A DNA stretch of 64,000 nt from positions 41,260,992-41,324,991 of the forward strand of contig NC_090188.1 in assembly GCF_024679245.1 (NCBI RefSeq), written 5' to 3'. A program made the translations under genes and the position numbers. This document shows positions 49,635 to 59,629 of the stretch, in pieces. The DNA is from Pseudorasbora parva (Eukaryota; Chordata; Actinopteri; Cypriniformes; Gobionidae). Positions within the stretch are counted from its first letter, which is position 1. The number at the start of each line of letters is the position of its first letter. The notes beneath the pieces were generated by a model. The model was given only the letters and a program-made list of their open reading frames with translations. It did not search any database and was not told the origin of the DNA.

Positions 49635-50273
49635 TGCTGGCCAACGATAAAAATGTTTAATCATGATTAATTGCAAGAGTTTATGTGATTAATCGCAGTA
49701 TGCGCAAAATTAAATAATAAATACAAAAGTAGTGTATTGTATACTTTTATTTTAAAGGTGCTGCTATATGAACAAAAGTGCAATAACATATGGTATATGG
49801 TATAACGTACTGCTATATAAATCGAACACATTATTATTATTATTATTATTATTATGGTTTGCAAACACTGTAAACAAATAAGGTGATTTTTTTTTTAAAG
49901 CAGTTAAAAGTTAGTAACAGTTACAATATTTATTGTAAATATCGACTTAAAAATGAATTTAATCAAATTAAATATAAAACCAAAAGTATTTGTCACTGCC
50001 AGGGCATTAACGTTTGGTTTGGTATAAAAAAATAATAAAAAATAAAATAAAATAAAAAACCCGGTTATGTCTAGAGCCTCAAACATAACATTATAACATT
50101 TTGGTTCACTCTGACAAGAAGATAAAGGTAAAAAAAAAAATAACATTTGCTTCAAGTAAAAAAAAAACATTACACTAAAGTGCTGGGCATTGTCACAAAT
50201 TTTGCAATTTGATTTGATATTGATTAACTCAGGCCTATCAGGTAGAATACATAGCAAATGTTATGTACTGTAC

Positions 50274-50275
<2 letters not shown>

Positions 50276-50339
<64 letters not shown>

Positions 50340-50352
50340 GTGGGGGGGGGGT
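50276..50352. repeat. (GT)n microsatellite with G-run
   Basis: About 30 GT dinucleotides followed by GGGGTGGGGGGGGGG. Confidence 0.96.
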
Positions 50353-50926
50353 ATCCATATATTGATTCTGAAGTAATATTCTCACCAGTGTTCTGTCAGC
50401 TTTTACATAGGCCTTCTTAAATCTGCATATTTGTGATATTCACCCCAGGGCGTTATTTAATTTTATAAAGGCCATTCAAAAAACAAAATCTTATTAAATG
50501 TATGAATCATCTTTCATGTTAAATTCTTACATTTGATTAATACATTCAGTTATAATAGTAAAGACACTATAGGGCTGTTACCAATCAAATTAAAAAAAAA
50601 TTTAACTGCAAAAAAATATGTTATAAGATTGATGTTCTAAATTTAAAAAAAATGCAATCATACTTTTAAACATGAAACTAAACCGTCAATAGGGAGCAGC
50701 AAGTGATCGTCTTAATGAGTGAGTCATTGAGTCGTTTATTCAAATGATTCATTCAAAACGCTGAATCATTCAGTAACAAAACACCGCGCTGAGTGTTGCT
50801 TTCCTCTAGAACTATTTTCGTCGGTGAAATCATGGGTGAAATGGAACAAAAAAAGTAGTTTGAGACTAAAATGTATGTAACTTAATATTAATTAGGCTAC
50901 TTTTTTATTGAACTCAACAATTCATG

Positions 50927-51720
50927 CTACACATCTACACATATCGGCCGGGAGAGAATCCCAGAGCTTAGGAGCATAGACAGAAAATGCTCGGTCATCC
51001 ACCTATGAAGCCGTGTCTTCGGAACAACCAAACGACCACTCTGAGAGGAGCGCAGATTGCGACGTGGTGTGTAGGGCATTAATAAGTCAGTTAAATACTC
51101 AGGTGCCAGATTGTGCAGAGATTTATAGGCCAGCATAAGGATTTTAAAATCAATACGGTACCTAACAGGTAGCCAGTGCAGGGACTCCAAGACCAGAGTT
51201 ATATGGTCCCTAGCCCTGACCCCAGATAGTACTCTAGCAGCTGAATTTTGAAGATATTGCAATTTATCCAATGATGATTTAGATACCCCAGCTAGAAGAC
51301 CATTGCCGTAGTCAATGCGCAAAAAGACAAAAGAGATAATCAACTTTTCAGCTACCGAAAAGGATAACATAGGACGTAGCCGGGCTATATTTTTGAGGTG
51401 ATAAAATTATGTCTTAACTGTATTCTGGACAAACGGCTCAAATGAAGTGTGGCGTCAAATATGACACCCAATTTTTTTTATTTGGACTTAAGCTCCAGTG
51501 CAACGCCATCAACAGACAGAGTAGGAGACCTAACCTTTCACAGTTGATGGGGAGATCCAAGGAGCATGACTTGTTTTTAAGCCGTTTAGAGACAGAAAAT
51601 GATTGGACATCCAAATCTTTATCTCAGCAATACAGTTAGAAAAATGCCCAACGTTCACTTGCTGACCTGGTCTAGTATGGATATAAATCTGTGTATCATC
51701 AGCATAAAAGTAATAGTTAA
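50927..51720 (-). mobile_element. L2-like non-LTR retrotransposon, decayed 3' part
   Basis: Minus-strand 50927-51370 reads as the C-terminal reverse transcriptase region of an L2-type LINE: MLSFSVAEKLIISFVF, RIDYGNGLLAG, LQNSAARVLSG and LESLHWLPVRYRIDFKILML. The frame is broken upstream (51370-51460). The RT catalytic YxDD region is not present, so this is a 5'-truncated dead copy. 51460-51720 looks like further decayed element sequence. Confidence 0.75.
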
Positions 51721-52439
51721 GGTTGAGAGATTGTAATCAAATATATGTTTTGATCAAATATAGGCAAGGAAAGTTTATTTATACAGCACATTTCATACAC
51801 TATGGTAATTCAAAGTGCTTTACACAGGAAACAGAATTCAAATAATCACAAAATAAAAGTAAGGGAAAATTAAAACAGTTATAAAAGGAATTAAAAGAGT
51901 AAAAGATGATACATATATAAACTTCTTATCTGGTAAAATATATCAGAATAATTTATGTTTGTCTCTTTTATCTGCACTTGCTCTGGGACTTCCCCATGCT
52001 GATTGTCTCTTTCTCTGTGGATTTCTTTCGGTGCACCTAAATAATTTGTCAGCGGCAGATCCAATCTTTCACCTAAAAACCACCAGGCAGAGCTGGACTA
52101 TATATGCCTTGGTGAGTCTTCATTTTCAAATGATAAAATCTACCCAAAACTTTTGACAGTAGTGTAAGTGTCAGATAAATATGTAAATATAATGATAAAC
52201 TGCAGTATCTATATTTATTCACAATAATACAATTCTAGGTTAACTTAATAACAGTGTAGGGGGCAACACATTACAAGTAGCATCTCGGTTATGTATGCAC
52301 AATCACCTCCAAGTGGTAAGAAAACGAGCCCATTGACATTGGCCAGTTAGATTTACATGCTTAGTCACACCTACTCATTCATACAGGAATAAATATGACC
52401 CACATTACTCACTTCATTCAAGTTTTGCTGAGGAGCCAA

Positions 52440-52653
52440 GACAGGGATCCCGGCATTCGGCGGTGGTTCAGGGCAATACAGGGGGAATGTAACGTCTCTG
52501 TTCCCTCCATCAGGGAATGGGGTTACATTAGTAACCTAGGTGTTCCCATTCAGTCAGTCACGTAACAACGTTACGTCGGACTGACGTTATGGGGTCCCTA
52601 TTGAAACGCCATAGCCACTGAACTGTGTTATGAGAGATGCAGATACTGGGAAG
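52440..52653 (-). mobile_element. DIRS-like terminal sequence, left of the retrovirus
   Basis: Contains AATGTAACGTCTCTGTTCCC, GGGGTTACATTAGTAACC and ACGTAACAACGTTACGTCGG, short inverted GTAAC/GTTAC motifs of the type seen at the ends of fish DIRS-like elements. The ERV at 52654 interrupts it; the continuation is at 58560. Assignment by general resemblance, so moderate. Confidence 0.45.
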
Positions 52654-53185
52654 TGTGGGATTACAAATGTATAAATTGTTATATCAAGGTTCCAATGTAA
52701 TAGTATACAGACAGTTTGTTATGTACATAATGCTTTACAGTTTGGAGGTTTCAGGTTGACTACATTCTAGGGAGATCAAGCTAATCAGTCTTTTTGTCTT
52801 TATGCACTTCCTGATCTATAAGCAACATTGTCAGAGTGATCACATTTGCATCTATTCGTCTGATTGGTACTGTTATGCTGATAGGATTTGGATTGGTGGT
52901 TTGATTGGCACTGTTATGCTGATAGGATTAGGACTGGTGACCTGGAAATGTATGGGGTGTGTCCCTTTTACCTAAACAACATGTGCATTCCTTTGTTTAG
53001 ATTGTCTCCTCCTCTACTGTGTAAATCCCTCCCCCTGAAATGTGGATAAATTACAATGTATACTGTTTAGAATTAGACTTGGACGACTGCAGCCACAGAC
53101 GGCACTTGTGTTTCTCAATAAAGAGGAACGCCTGCCCGAAAGATATACCCAAGCTCTCCTGGTCTTCACTTCTGAGTTTCCAACA
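52654..53185 (+). repeat. 5' LTR (532 bp)
   Basis: Begins TGTGGGATTACAAATG and ends TTTCCAACA. Polyadenylation signal AATAAA at 53117-53122. U3 holds a tandem duplication (about 52861-52901 and 52902-52942, TGATTGGYACTGTTATGCTG then ATAGGATT) whose ATTGG cores are inverted CCAAT boxes, likely the enhancer/promoter part. Confidence 0.95.
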
Positions 53186-53189
53186 GTTT

Positions 53190-53207
53190 TGGTGCCGTGA
53201 CCCGGAT
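53190..53207 (+). promoter_or_regulatory. Primer binding site, tRNA-His type
   Basis: TGGTGCCGTGACCCGGAT begins four bases after the 5' LTR. It corresponds to the complement of the 3' end of tRNA-His (the class used by HERV-H), with one difference from the form I know. Confidence 0.75.
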
Positions 53208-53213
53208 AGAGAT

Positions 53214-53347
53214 CCAGACTGAATCCAGCTCAGCAAAGATTCTGACTTCGTTCCAGACTGAATCCAGCTCAGCAAAGATTCTGACTTTGTTCCAGACTGA
53301 ATCCAGCTCAACAAAGATTCTGACTTCGTTCCAGACTGAATCCAGCT
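53214..53347 (+). repeat. ERV leader tandem repeat, 39-bp unit, 3.4 copies
   Basis: Three full units starting CCAGACTGAATCCAGCTCAG (53214, 53253, 53292) and a partial one at 53331, differing at single bases. Lies between PBS and gag, where packaging signals are expected. Confidence 0.92.
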
Positions 53348-53564
53348 GAATTGTTCTGTACAACCAAGGGTTGGTGAGTCACTCTATCCAAAAGAACCAT
53401 TAAGACCAGTACAAATTTGTTATCCTCTGCACAGCCAGAGAAGAGTTATCAGACAGCTGTAGGGTTTGATTAACTAAGTTATCCTCTAAAAAATGTGTTT
53501 TAGAGATGAAAGTTATCCTCTGTTTTCCAGGCAGGGAAGGTTAGCATCACAAGCTAATAGTTTG

Positions 53565-53815
53565 TAAGCCTCTGTTTCGGCAGGGAAGAATTGTTTATAA
53601 GCCTCTGTTTCAGGCAGGGAAGAATTGTTTTTAAGCCTCTGTTTCAAGCAGGGAAGAATTGTTTTGCCTCTGTTTTTCAAGCAGGGAAGAATTGTTTTGC
53701 CTCTGTTCCAGACAGGGAAGAATTAGCATCACCAGCTAATAGTTGTTCAGCCTCTGTTTTTCAGCAGGGAAGATTAGCATTGCAGGCTAATATTTGTGTT
53801 GTCCTCTGTTTTACC
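53565..53815 (+). repeat. ERV leader tandem repeat, 30-50-bp units, about 7 copies
   Basis: Repeated GCCTCTGTTTCAGGCAGGGA followed by AGAATTGTTTT; later units are longer and include AGCATCACCAGCTAATAGTT. Possible packaging or structured leader region. Confidence 0.85.
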
Positions 53816-53906
53816 AACGAAGGTTAACAGTAGTTGATCTATGTTAACAAGTATACCCTCTGTTAACTAGAGTTTTAGTGTTTTGATTGTGTGGTTACAA
53901 AGAAAC

Positions 53907-55304
53907 ATGTTTAGAAAGAATGCTAGACTGTTCTCCACAATTGAAAAAGGTGGTCTTGCGACGCCTTTGTGGACAGATAGTGAATTTAAGTCATTGTTAG
54001 GAGAGCACATGGACTCAATTGTGACTGAGTCAGTCAGATTGTATTTGACAAAGAAATATGAGATCCATCCAGACAAGACTTGGTCCATTGATGAATGTAA
54101 AAAAGTCTTAGGAGCATGTATTCGCAAGAACAATGTGAAAGGCATTATTTGTTGTCATAGAGAATTTGGTTTAGCGCTAGCTAGACAACAGTCTCAGCGT
54201 ATCTCAGAGCTAGAGAAACAGAACAAAGAGTTCAGTGCTAGGGTAGCATCTTTGACAAAGAAATTGAACCGCAACAAAGCTGCAGAGAAAACTGATGTGA
54301 ATGAAGTTAGTCAGACTGATAACACTTATCCTGACTTACAAACTTTGTTTGAAACAGATGTAGCTATCCAAACAGTAACTGATGTGCCTGACAATTCAGT
54401 GAAGGTATGTGGTGCAAGGAAAAGATCTGGGATTGAAAGTGTTCCTCATAACTCTGTTGAACAAGTACAAACTATAGCTAAAGGACTAGCACCTAAAGAC
54501 ATAGAAAGATTATCCCAGAGCTTACCCTCAGCACGCACACATTTTTCTGAATTTAGAAGGACATTGTTATGCAAAATGCGTCTCTACGACATGTCGTTAA
54601 CAGAAGTCACACAGCTGATGTCACAAATTCTAACTGAATCTGAATTCAACAGTTTTGAGTCTGCTGTTACTTCTGAACTACAACATGTCAGTAAAGGCGA
54701 TATGAGAGAAGGTGTTTTGAAAATTCTAAAGAATATCATGGGACCCAAAGTAGACTGGTCCAAAATCACTAACTGTGTGCAAAGGAAAGAAGAAATTGTC
54801 AGCGAATACACTGAAAGATTTTGTCAGTCAGCTGTAACTTACAGTGGAATAGTTGATGATTCTGAATGTGTTTTAGATGACCAGGGAGCTTTTGTTCGCG
54901 TCTGGTCAGATGGTCTTTTAGCCGAGTACAGAAAAGCATTGCCATTCCTAGATCTAACTTGGTCTAACAATACTCTCAGAAGTAACCTAGAAAGGTTAGC
55001 TACATGGGAAAGAGATGCGGATGTTAAGGCAAAAGTAAGAGTAGCAGCAGCTACGTTTAGCACAAGAAATCAAGACAACAGATGGCCTAAGAGAGAAGGC
55101 AAATGTAACTACTGTGAAAAATCAGGTCACTGGGAGAAAGAGTGTAGGAAGAAGTTGCAAGATAGGAAAAGAAATGCTATGCATAATTCTGTTCCTTCTC
55201 AGCCAGCCTACAATCCTGAAGTAATTCCGCCAGGGTACACTGAAACTTTAGGACAGCTTGCTCAGGCTCTTCTAAAAGCACAAAAAGAACAGGCAAAAAA
55301 CTAA
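53907..55304 (+). CDS. gag: ERV gag (465 aa, intact)
   Basis: Structural polyprotein. ATG 53907 is the first ATG of the frame. Residues about 95-125 form a heptad-rich coiled coil (RISELEKQNKEFSARVASL). A major-homology-like motif occurs near residue 297 (QRKEEIVSEYTERF) in the capsid part. One CCHC zinc knuckle, CNYCEKSGHWEKEC, lies near residue 400, followed by a basic tail. A PPGY late-domain motif (PPxY, ESCRT/Nedd4 recruitment) sits close to the C terminus. No N-terminal myristoylation glycine (starts MFRKN). The frame is unbroken and ends AAA AAC TAA, on a frameshift heptamer. No stop or frameshift seen, consistent with the near-identical LTRs. Confidence 0.93.
   Translation: MFRKNARLFSTIEKGGLATPLWTDSEFKSLLGEHMDSIVTESVRLYLTKKYEIHPDKTWSIDECKKVLGACIRKNNVKGIICCHREFGLALARQQSQRISELEKQNKEFSARVASLTKKLNRNKAAEKTDVNEVSQTDNTYPDLQTLFETDVAIQTVTDVPDNSVKVCGARKRSGIESVPHNSVEQVQTIAKGLAPKDIERLSQSLPSARTHFSEFRRTLLCKMRLYDMSLTEVTQLMSQILTESEFNSFESAVTSELQHVSKGDMREGVLKILKNIMGPKVDWSKITNCVQRKEEIVSEYTERFCQSAVTYSGIVDDSECVLDDQGAFVRVWSDGLLAEYRKALPFLDLTWSNNTLRSNLERLATWERDADVKAKVRVAAATFSTRNQDNRWPKREGKCNYCEKSGHWEKECRKKLQDRKRNAMHNSVPSQPAYNPEVIPPGYTETLGQLAQALLKAQKEQAKN
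55295..55301 (+). promoter_or_regulatory. -1 ribosomal frameshift heptamer A AAA AAC
   Basis: The heptamer is read AAA AAC in the gag frame and is followed directly by the gag stop TAA (55302-55304). The protease frame is the -1 frame and is open across the site. A AAA AAC is a canonical slippery sequence used at gag-pro junctions of beta- and deltaretroviruses. A short downstream stem is possible (GGGG 55310-55313 with CCCC near 55333), but no pseudoknot is evident by eye. Confidence 0.75.
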
Positions 55305-56073
55305 TTGTTGGGGCTGTGAGTAGCTACCTTTCCCCTGTAATCCATCACAATGACAAGAGAATATTTGTGAAAGGTAGCATAAAAGAGAAAGAGATTGACT
55401 TTTTGCTTGATACAGGTGCAGAAATTACAGTAATTCCTACAAAATTGGCTGAAGGTTTAAACAATGATCCAGCCCTTCAGGCTTCATCAGGAATGGTGTT
55501 AGGACAGACTGTAAACTTAAGATGCCCTCATGCAGTGTCCGCACTAATGAGTCAAGCAAAAGTCACTTCTGTCACCTCTTCTCGTTGGGGAAATTGGTTA
55601 ACAATCCTCACAGCCCCGAACATTGATTTACAGCGTGCACCTGTCACGAACCCATCCTCATGTATGATGTCTGCAATGACTGAAGTTTTGTTAGAGGATG
55701 AAGGAGAAATGACTCATGATTGTGTTACGCTTACATACGCAGCTACAAGTGAAATAGTAGAACTCCCATTGAGAATGCAGAATTGGAATTGTTTGTTGAT
55801 GGTTCAATCATTGATAACCCCACAAAGGCAGTACAGAGTGCCAGAGAGAGAGTTGAGTCATGTTGGCAGATGCCACCAGAAGGTGGACACACGATCATCC
55901 CAGGTCAGTGGGTGATGATAAAGTCATTCAAAAACAAGCCCTTAGAGCCTAAGTGGCATGGACCACATCAAGTGATGTTGATTACAGCAGCTGCAGTGTT
56001 GTGTCAGGGAAGGAAAGCTTGGACGCATGTGTCACACTGTAAAGTTGTTCCTCCACCGACAGGGATAGGTTAG
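55302..56073 (+). pseudogene. pol: ERV pro and heavily deleted pol remnant
   Basis: In the -1 frame after gag, an aspartic protease is readable with its LLDTGAEITVIP active site (about 55400-55440). It runs within ~50 codons into sequence of the connection/RNase H border (55480-55790): the RT fingers-palm with YxDD is absent. A single-base frame change near 55770 precedes ELFVDGS (55786), the start of RNase H with its first Asp. After about 20 codons the text jumps to an integrase C-terminal SH3-like end (PLEPKWHGPHQV), so the RNase H body and integrase HHCC and DDE core are also missing. At least two internal deletions plus one frameshift: no polymerase activity is possible. Confidence 0.88.
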
Positions 56074-56526
56074 GACACACGGACCAGTGAGGAGCCCAGG
56101 AAAGAACCGAATGCAACAGGCATCGGGGGCCAATCCTGCGGTGAAGATTCCCTCATAGGCCTTCCCCTACCCACTAGTCCATCCTTACCTCACTGTTCTT
56201 TAGGTGTCACAGGAATTAAGAAATAGGGAAAGAAGGAACAACAATAGCAGAATAGCAGACTCAGATTGAACAAAGGAAACAACCCCAATGTTTGCAGTCT
56301 TTTAGAACAAATACTGCTCTGCTGTCTTTTGTTTTCTTTCTTACTCTGTGCAGATACCATTTGATGGCTGTCCTCAGACCCATACGCACTGATCTCCTCA
56401 CCTGTGTATGAAGCCACAACTTCTAGAGGACATCTAGACCCACTACCAAGCCAACGGTCATATAAAAAATAAAAATAAAAACACAACGCAGAGAATCACC
56501 TACGGGAACTTCAGTCATCCATCAAC

Positions 56527-57810
56527 ATGATCAAGATTGCCTTGCTACTAATCATCATGGACATCGCCCAAAGAGTAGACTCCAGAAACAACATATTCTT
56601 AGAGCTAATGAATATGTCAAGAAACACCTTGTTTGCCGGAAAGAACATTTGCATGCCACATCCGCCTTCAGTAGGAGCAGGAATCCCATGGGTGGCACAC
56701 CCCATCTCCAACTGTGACACATGTACCTTATTCAAAGTTCATACCAGTGGAACTTTCAACAAGAGTACCTGTAACAACATCACAACTCCTCCAGCTTCTC
56801 CGTGTTGTATTCCTGGATTGCCATCCTGCAACCTAACTTCAGCTGCTCCCATCATGACAGACTTACTCTTGCCAATTCCTTTTCCGTGGTGCGTGGAAAA
56901 TTATGCTCCAGCCTCTACTCCGTTGGGTGAAATTCCTCGTGAACGTTGCAACCTTGTGGCCGAAATGAGAACAGAATCCCATGTGGACATTACTCCATCA
57001 GCAGGGAGAGAGGAAAAGGATTTAGAAGGGTGTCTCCACAAGACACCATCTCTCCAGAAACTCTTTGCAATAAATCAGTGGTGTATGATTCCTCCACCAA
57101 CTGGCACCTTTTGGTTATGTGGAACTTCTGTCTACAACATCTTACCGAGTCAATTCAACGGCAGGTGCACCCTGGTTTATGTTCTACCGGCTATCAGAGA
57201 AAATACACACTCTACCCCAAGATCTCCACAGTTACATAATTCAGCTCCTACCACAAATAGGGAAGATGGCTGTATTCCAGGACTCACTTGTGCACAAACA
57301 TGGTGGTCAAGAACTCTTGGAGCATTAATCCCATCTTATGGTGTCATGCAGGCCCTTGATCAAGTTAGAAGCTTATCAAATTCTGTACAGAAACTGGCCA
57401 ATGATACGGTTTTGGCCCTAGGTAACATCACAGACACTCTTGCTTCGCACAAGATAATGATTTTACAGAACCGAGTGGCCTTGGATTACATTCTTGCAAC
57501 GCAAGGAGGAGTATGCACCATTATCGGACCTGAGTGCTGTACTGGGTTAATAGACCCCACAGAGAACTTGAACAAAATCCAACAAGACATTCTTGATCTT
57601 TCAACAAAATTACATCAGATGACTGAAGATAGTTCTTCATGGTTCGTAAACCTGTTAGGCAAACCCTGGCTGTGGATCAAGGAAATAGCAATTCTCCTGT
57701 TGATTTTCCTACTACTGTACTACCTATGCGCCCAAAGTATCAAGTGTTTTATTAAACCAATAACTCACAAGGAAAGGACTGTTCCAACCACGAAAGACTA
57801 TTACCCGTAA
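56527..57810 (+). CDS. env: ERV env (427 aa, intact open frame)
   Basis: Envelope glycoprotein. Starts with a hydrophobic leader (residues 3-12). The SU part is short and Cys-rich with several N-glycosylation sequons and a FWLCG motif near residue 197. The TM part has a hydrophobic GALIPSYGVM segment as candidate fusion peptide (about 265), heptad helices, LQNRVALDYILATQGG (about 313-328, immunosuppressive-domain position) and CTIIGPECC, the CX6CC loop that links covalently to SU in gamma-type envelopes. A membrane anchor follows at about 384-402 (IAILLLIFLLLYYLC) with a cytoplasmic tail of about 25 residues. I see no dibasic R-X-K/R-R furin site before the fusion segment; length is below the usual 500-650, so SU may be shortened. 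Stop TAA at 57808. Confidence 0.92.
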   Translation: MIKIALLLIIMDIAQRVDSRNNIFLELMNMSRNTLFAGKNICMPHPPSVGAGIPWVAHPISNCDTCTLFKVHTSGTFNKSTCNNITTPPASPCCIPGLPSCNLTSAAPIMTDLLLPIPFPWCVENYAPASTPLGEIPRERCNLVAEMRTESHVDITPSAGREEKDLEGCLHKTPSLQKLFAINQWCMIPPPTGTFWLCGTSVYNILPSQFNGRCTLVYVLPAIRENTHSTPRSPQLHNSAPTTNREDGCIPGLTCAQTWWSRTLGALIPSYGVMQALDQVRSLSNSVQKLANDTVLALGNITDTLASHKIMILQNRVALDYILATQGGVCTIIGPECCTGLIDPTENLNKIQQDILDLSTKLHQMTEDSSSWFVNLLGKPWLWIKEIAILLLIFLLLYYLCAQSIKCFIKPITHKERTVPTTKDYYP

Positions 57811-58016
57811 GAACTACACGGACCCTAGTGGCATGTTTGTTTCTGTGTCAGCATGTCATTCGTCACTACAGACAATCAACACAGAGCAAGTGATATGTGC
57901 CTGTAACTTTTTCAAGTTACATGAATTGAAGATGGGGCTTATGCTAACAAACATAAGCTATAGAATGGACTTATAAAGGTTTAAATTTGTATTATGTGAG
58001 AGTTATTAGAACTCTC

Positions 58017-58027
58017 AAAGGGGGGAC
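58017..58027 (+). promoter_or_regulatory. Polypurine tract
   Basis: AAAGGGGGGAC ends directly at the 3' LTR start and would prime plus-strand DNA synthesis. Confidence 0.85.
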
Positions 58028-58559
58028 TGTGGGATTACAAATGTATAAATTGTTATATCAAGGTTCCAATGTAATAGTATACAGACAGTTTGTTATGTAC
58101 ATAATGCTTTACAGTTTGGAGGTTTCAGGTTGACTACATTCTAGGGAGATCAAGCTAATCAGTCTTTTTGTCTTTATGCACTTCCTGATCTATAAGCAAC
58201 ATTGTCAGAGTGATCACATTTGCATCTATTCGTCTGATTGGTACTGTTATGCTGATAGGATTTGGATTGGTGGTTTGATTGGCACTGTTATGCTGATAGG
58301 ATTAGGACTGGTGACCTGGAAATGTATGGGGTGTGTCCCTTTTACCTAAACAACATGTGCATTCCTTTGTTTAGATTGTCTCCTCCTCTACTGTGTAAAT
58401 CCCTCCCCCTGAAATGTGGATAAATTACAATGTATACTGTTTAGAATTAGACTTGGACGACTGCAGACACAGACGGCACGTGTGTTTCTCAATAAAGAGG
58501 AACGCCTGCCCGAAAGATATACCCAAGCTCTCCTGGTCTTCACTTCTGAGTTTCCAACA
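58028..58559 (+). repeat. 3' LTR (532 bp)
   Basis: Same length as the 5' LTR with two substitutions, C to A at 58467 and T to G at 58480. AATAAA at 58491-58496. Followed by the GAAG duplication. Confidence 0.95.
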
Positions 58560-58563
58560 GAAG

Positions 58564-58770
58564 CCACGGCGTGACCTTTTGGAATTTGCTCGCACAAATG
58601 TCGTAACCTACCCAGCGCCCAATGTAAACCCGAGGGAAGTCCTCCTTACTGAAGGGCATGGAAGGGTCTTGGTCTTACTCAGGTCTTACTCTGGGAAAGG
58701 TCGAAGCTGCTGTTCCTACCCCAGGGAAGAGTGGTTCGGAACTCAATTCCCATTGTTTTTATAATAAACC
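58564..58770 (-). mobile_element. DIRS-like sequence right of the retrovirus
   Basis: Continues the interrupted element: minus strand carries GGTAGGAACAGCAGCTTCGA and CCTTTCCCAGAGTAAGACC, text I associate with the 3' noncoding part of cyprinid DIRS-like elements. Tentative. Confidence 0.4.
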
Positions 58771-58879
58771 CTTTCTCTGGCATGACGACTCCAATCTTTC
58801 GAATAATCTTACGAATATCTATTTACCTAATATGACTTAAGAACTTCAATGTTGCCAGAAATATAATCATACACAGTTT

Positions 58880-59222
58880 GTTTGTTGGCCAGAAGAGAAC
58901 GGGTACCCTGACTGAGCCTGGTTTCTCCCAAGGTTTTTTCTCCATTCTGGCCCTCAAGGAGTTTTGGTTCCTTGCCACCGTTGCCTTTGGCTTTTGGCTT
59001 GCTCAGTTGGGGACACCTAAATTTCAACTATATTACCGACCTGCCCGCATTGACACTATATGATCATTGAAATTTGCTGGATAACATCACCATTTTCACC
59101 AGAGAGGCTGCACAGCCGAATCTAATTCTGTTGCATTATCTTCTTGTTAACACTGTGAAGCTGATTTGAAACAATTGGACTTGTAAAAAGCGTTATATAA
59201 ATAAAGGTGATTTGATTTGATC
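58880..59222 (+). mobile_element. Fish non-LTR retrotransposon 3' end
   Basis: Contains CCTGGTTTCTCCCAAGG, GGAGTTTTGGTTCCTTGCC and ends AAAGCGTTATATAAATAAAG followed by (GTGATTTGATTTGA), the characteristic 3' tail of a widespread cyprinid LINE/SINE family. No coding part. Confidence 0.6.
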
Positions 59223-59629
59223 GTTTTTCAGCAATGACTAAAACACTGGGGAAGTGGGCCCAATCCCAAAAGAGGGGAACGCTACAGAAACCACACCCTG
59301 CCCGAAGTGTGGAGGCTACAAATATGGACTGACCCATGGGGAAGGACTACTTATGGAAGCTCTCTGGGGTAAATCCTAACTAGCCAGGGAGGAACTGCTA
59401 CCAGCACAGAGACAGGGCAGAGAAGAGCCACCCAGTGAAAGACACAGATTTACCATCAGGGAAAACATATCATGGACACATATGGGATTAACAATCAGGG
59501 AATCACATCATATGGGCATCTAGTCCAGTAAAATAACTTACCAACCGGACTTACACACAAGTACTGGGCCTGGAGTCTGACTGCCAAAGGATAATGAAGG
59601 AAATGAAACAGGGTTTGACAAGTGGGGAA

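Larger units (their letters stand above)
52654..58559 (+). mobile_element. Endogenous retrovirus, gag-pro-(deleted pol)-env, 5.9 kb
   Basis: Complete proviral frame: two 532-bp LTRs, PBS, leader, gag, protease, pol remnant, env and PPT. The 4-bp duplication GAAG flanks it (52650-52653, 58560-58563). The LTRs differ at two positions only (53093/58467 and 53106/58480), so insertion was recent. Reverse transcriptase and the integrase core have been removed by internal deletion, so this copy cannot move by itself, while gag and env remain open. The gamma-type env (CX6CC) combined with a -1 frameshift gag-pro junction and a tRNA-His-type primer site is a distinctive mix; I cannot name a described fish ERV lineage. 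Confidence 0.95.
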
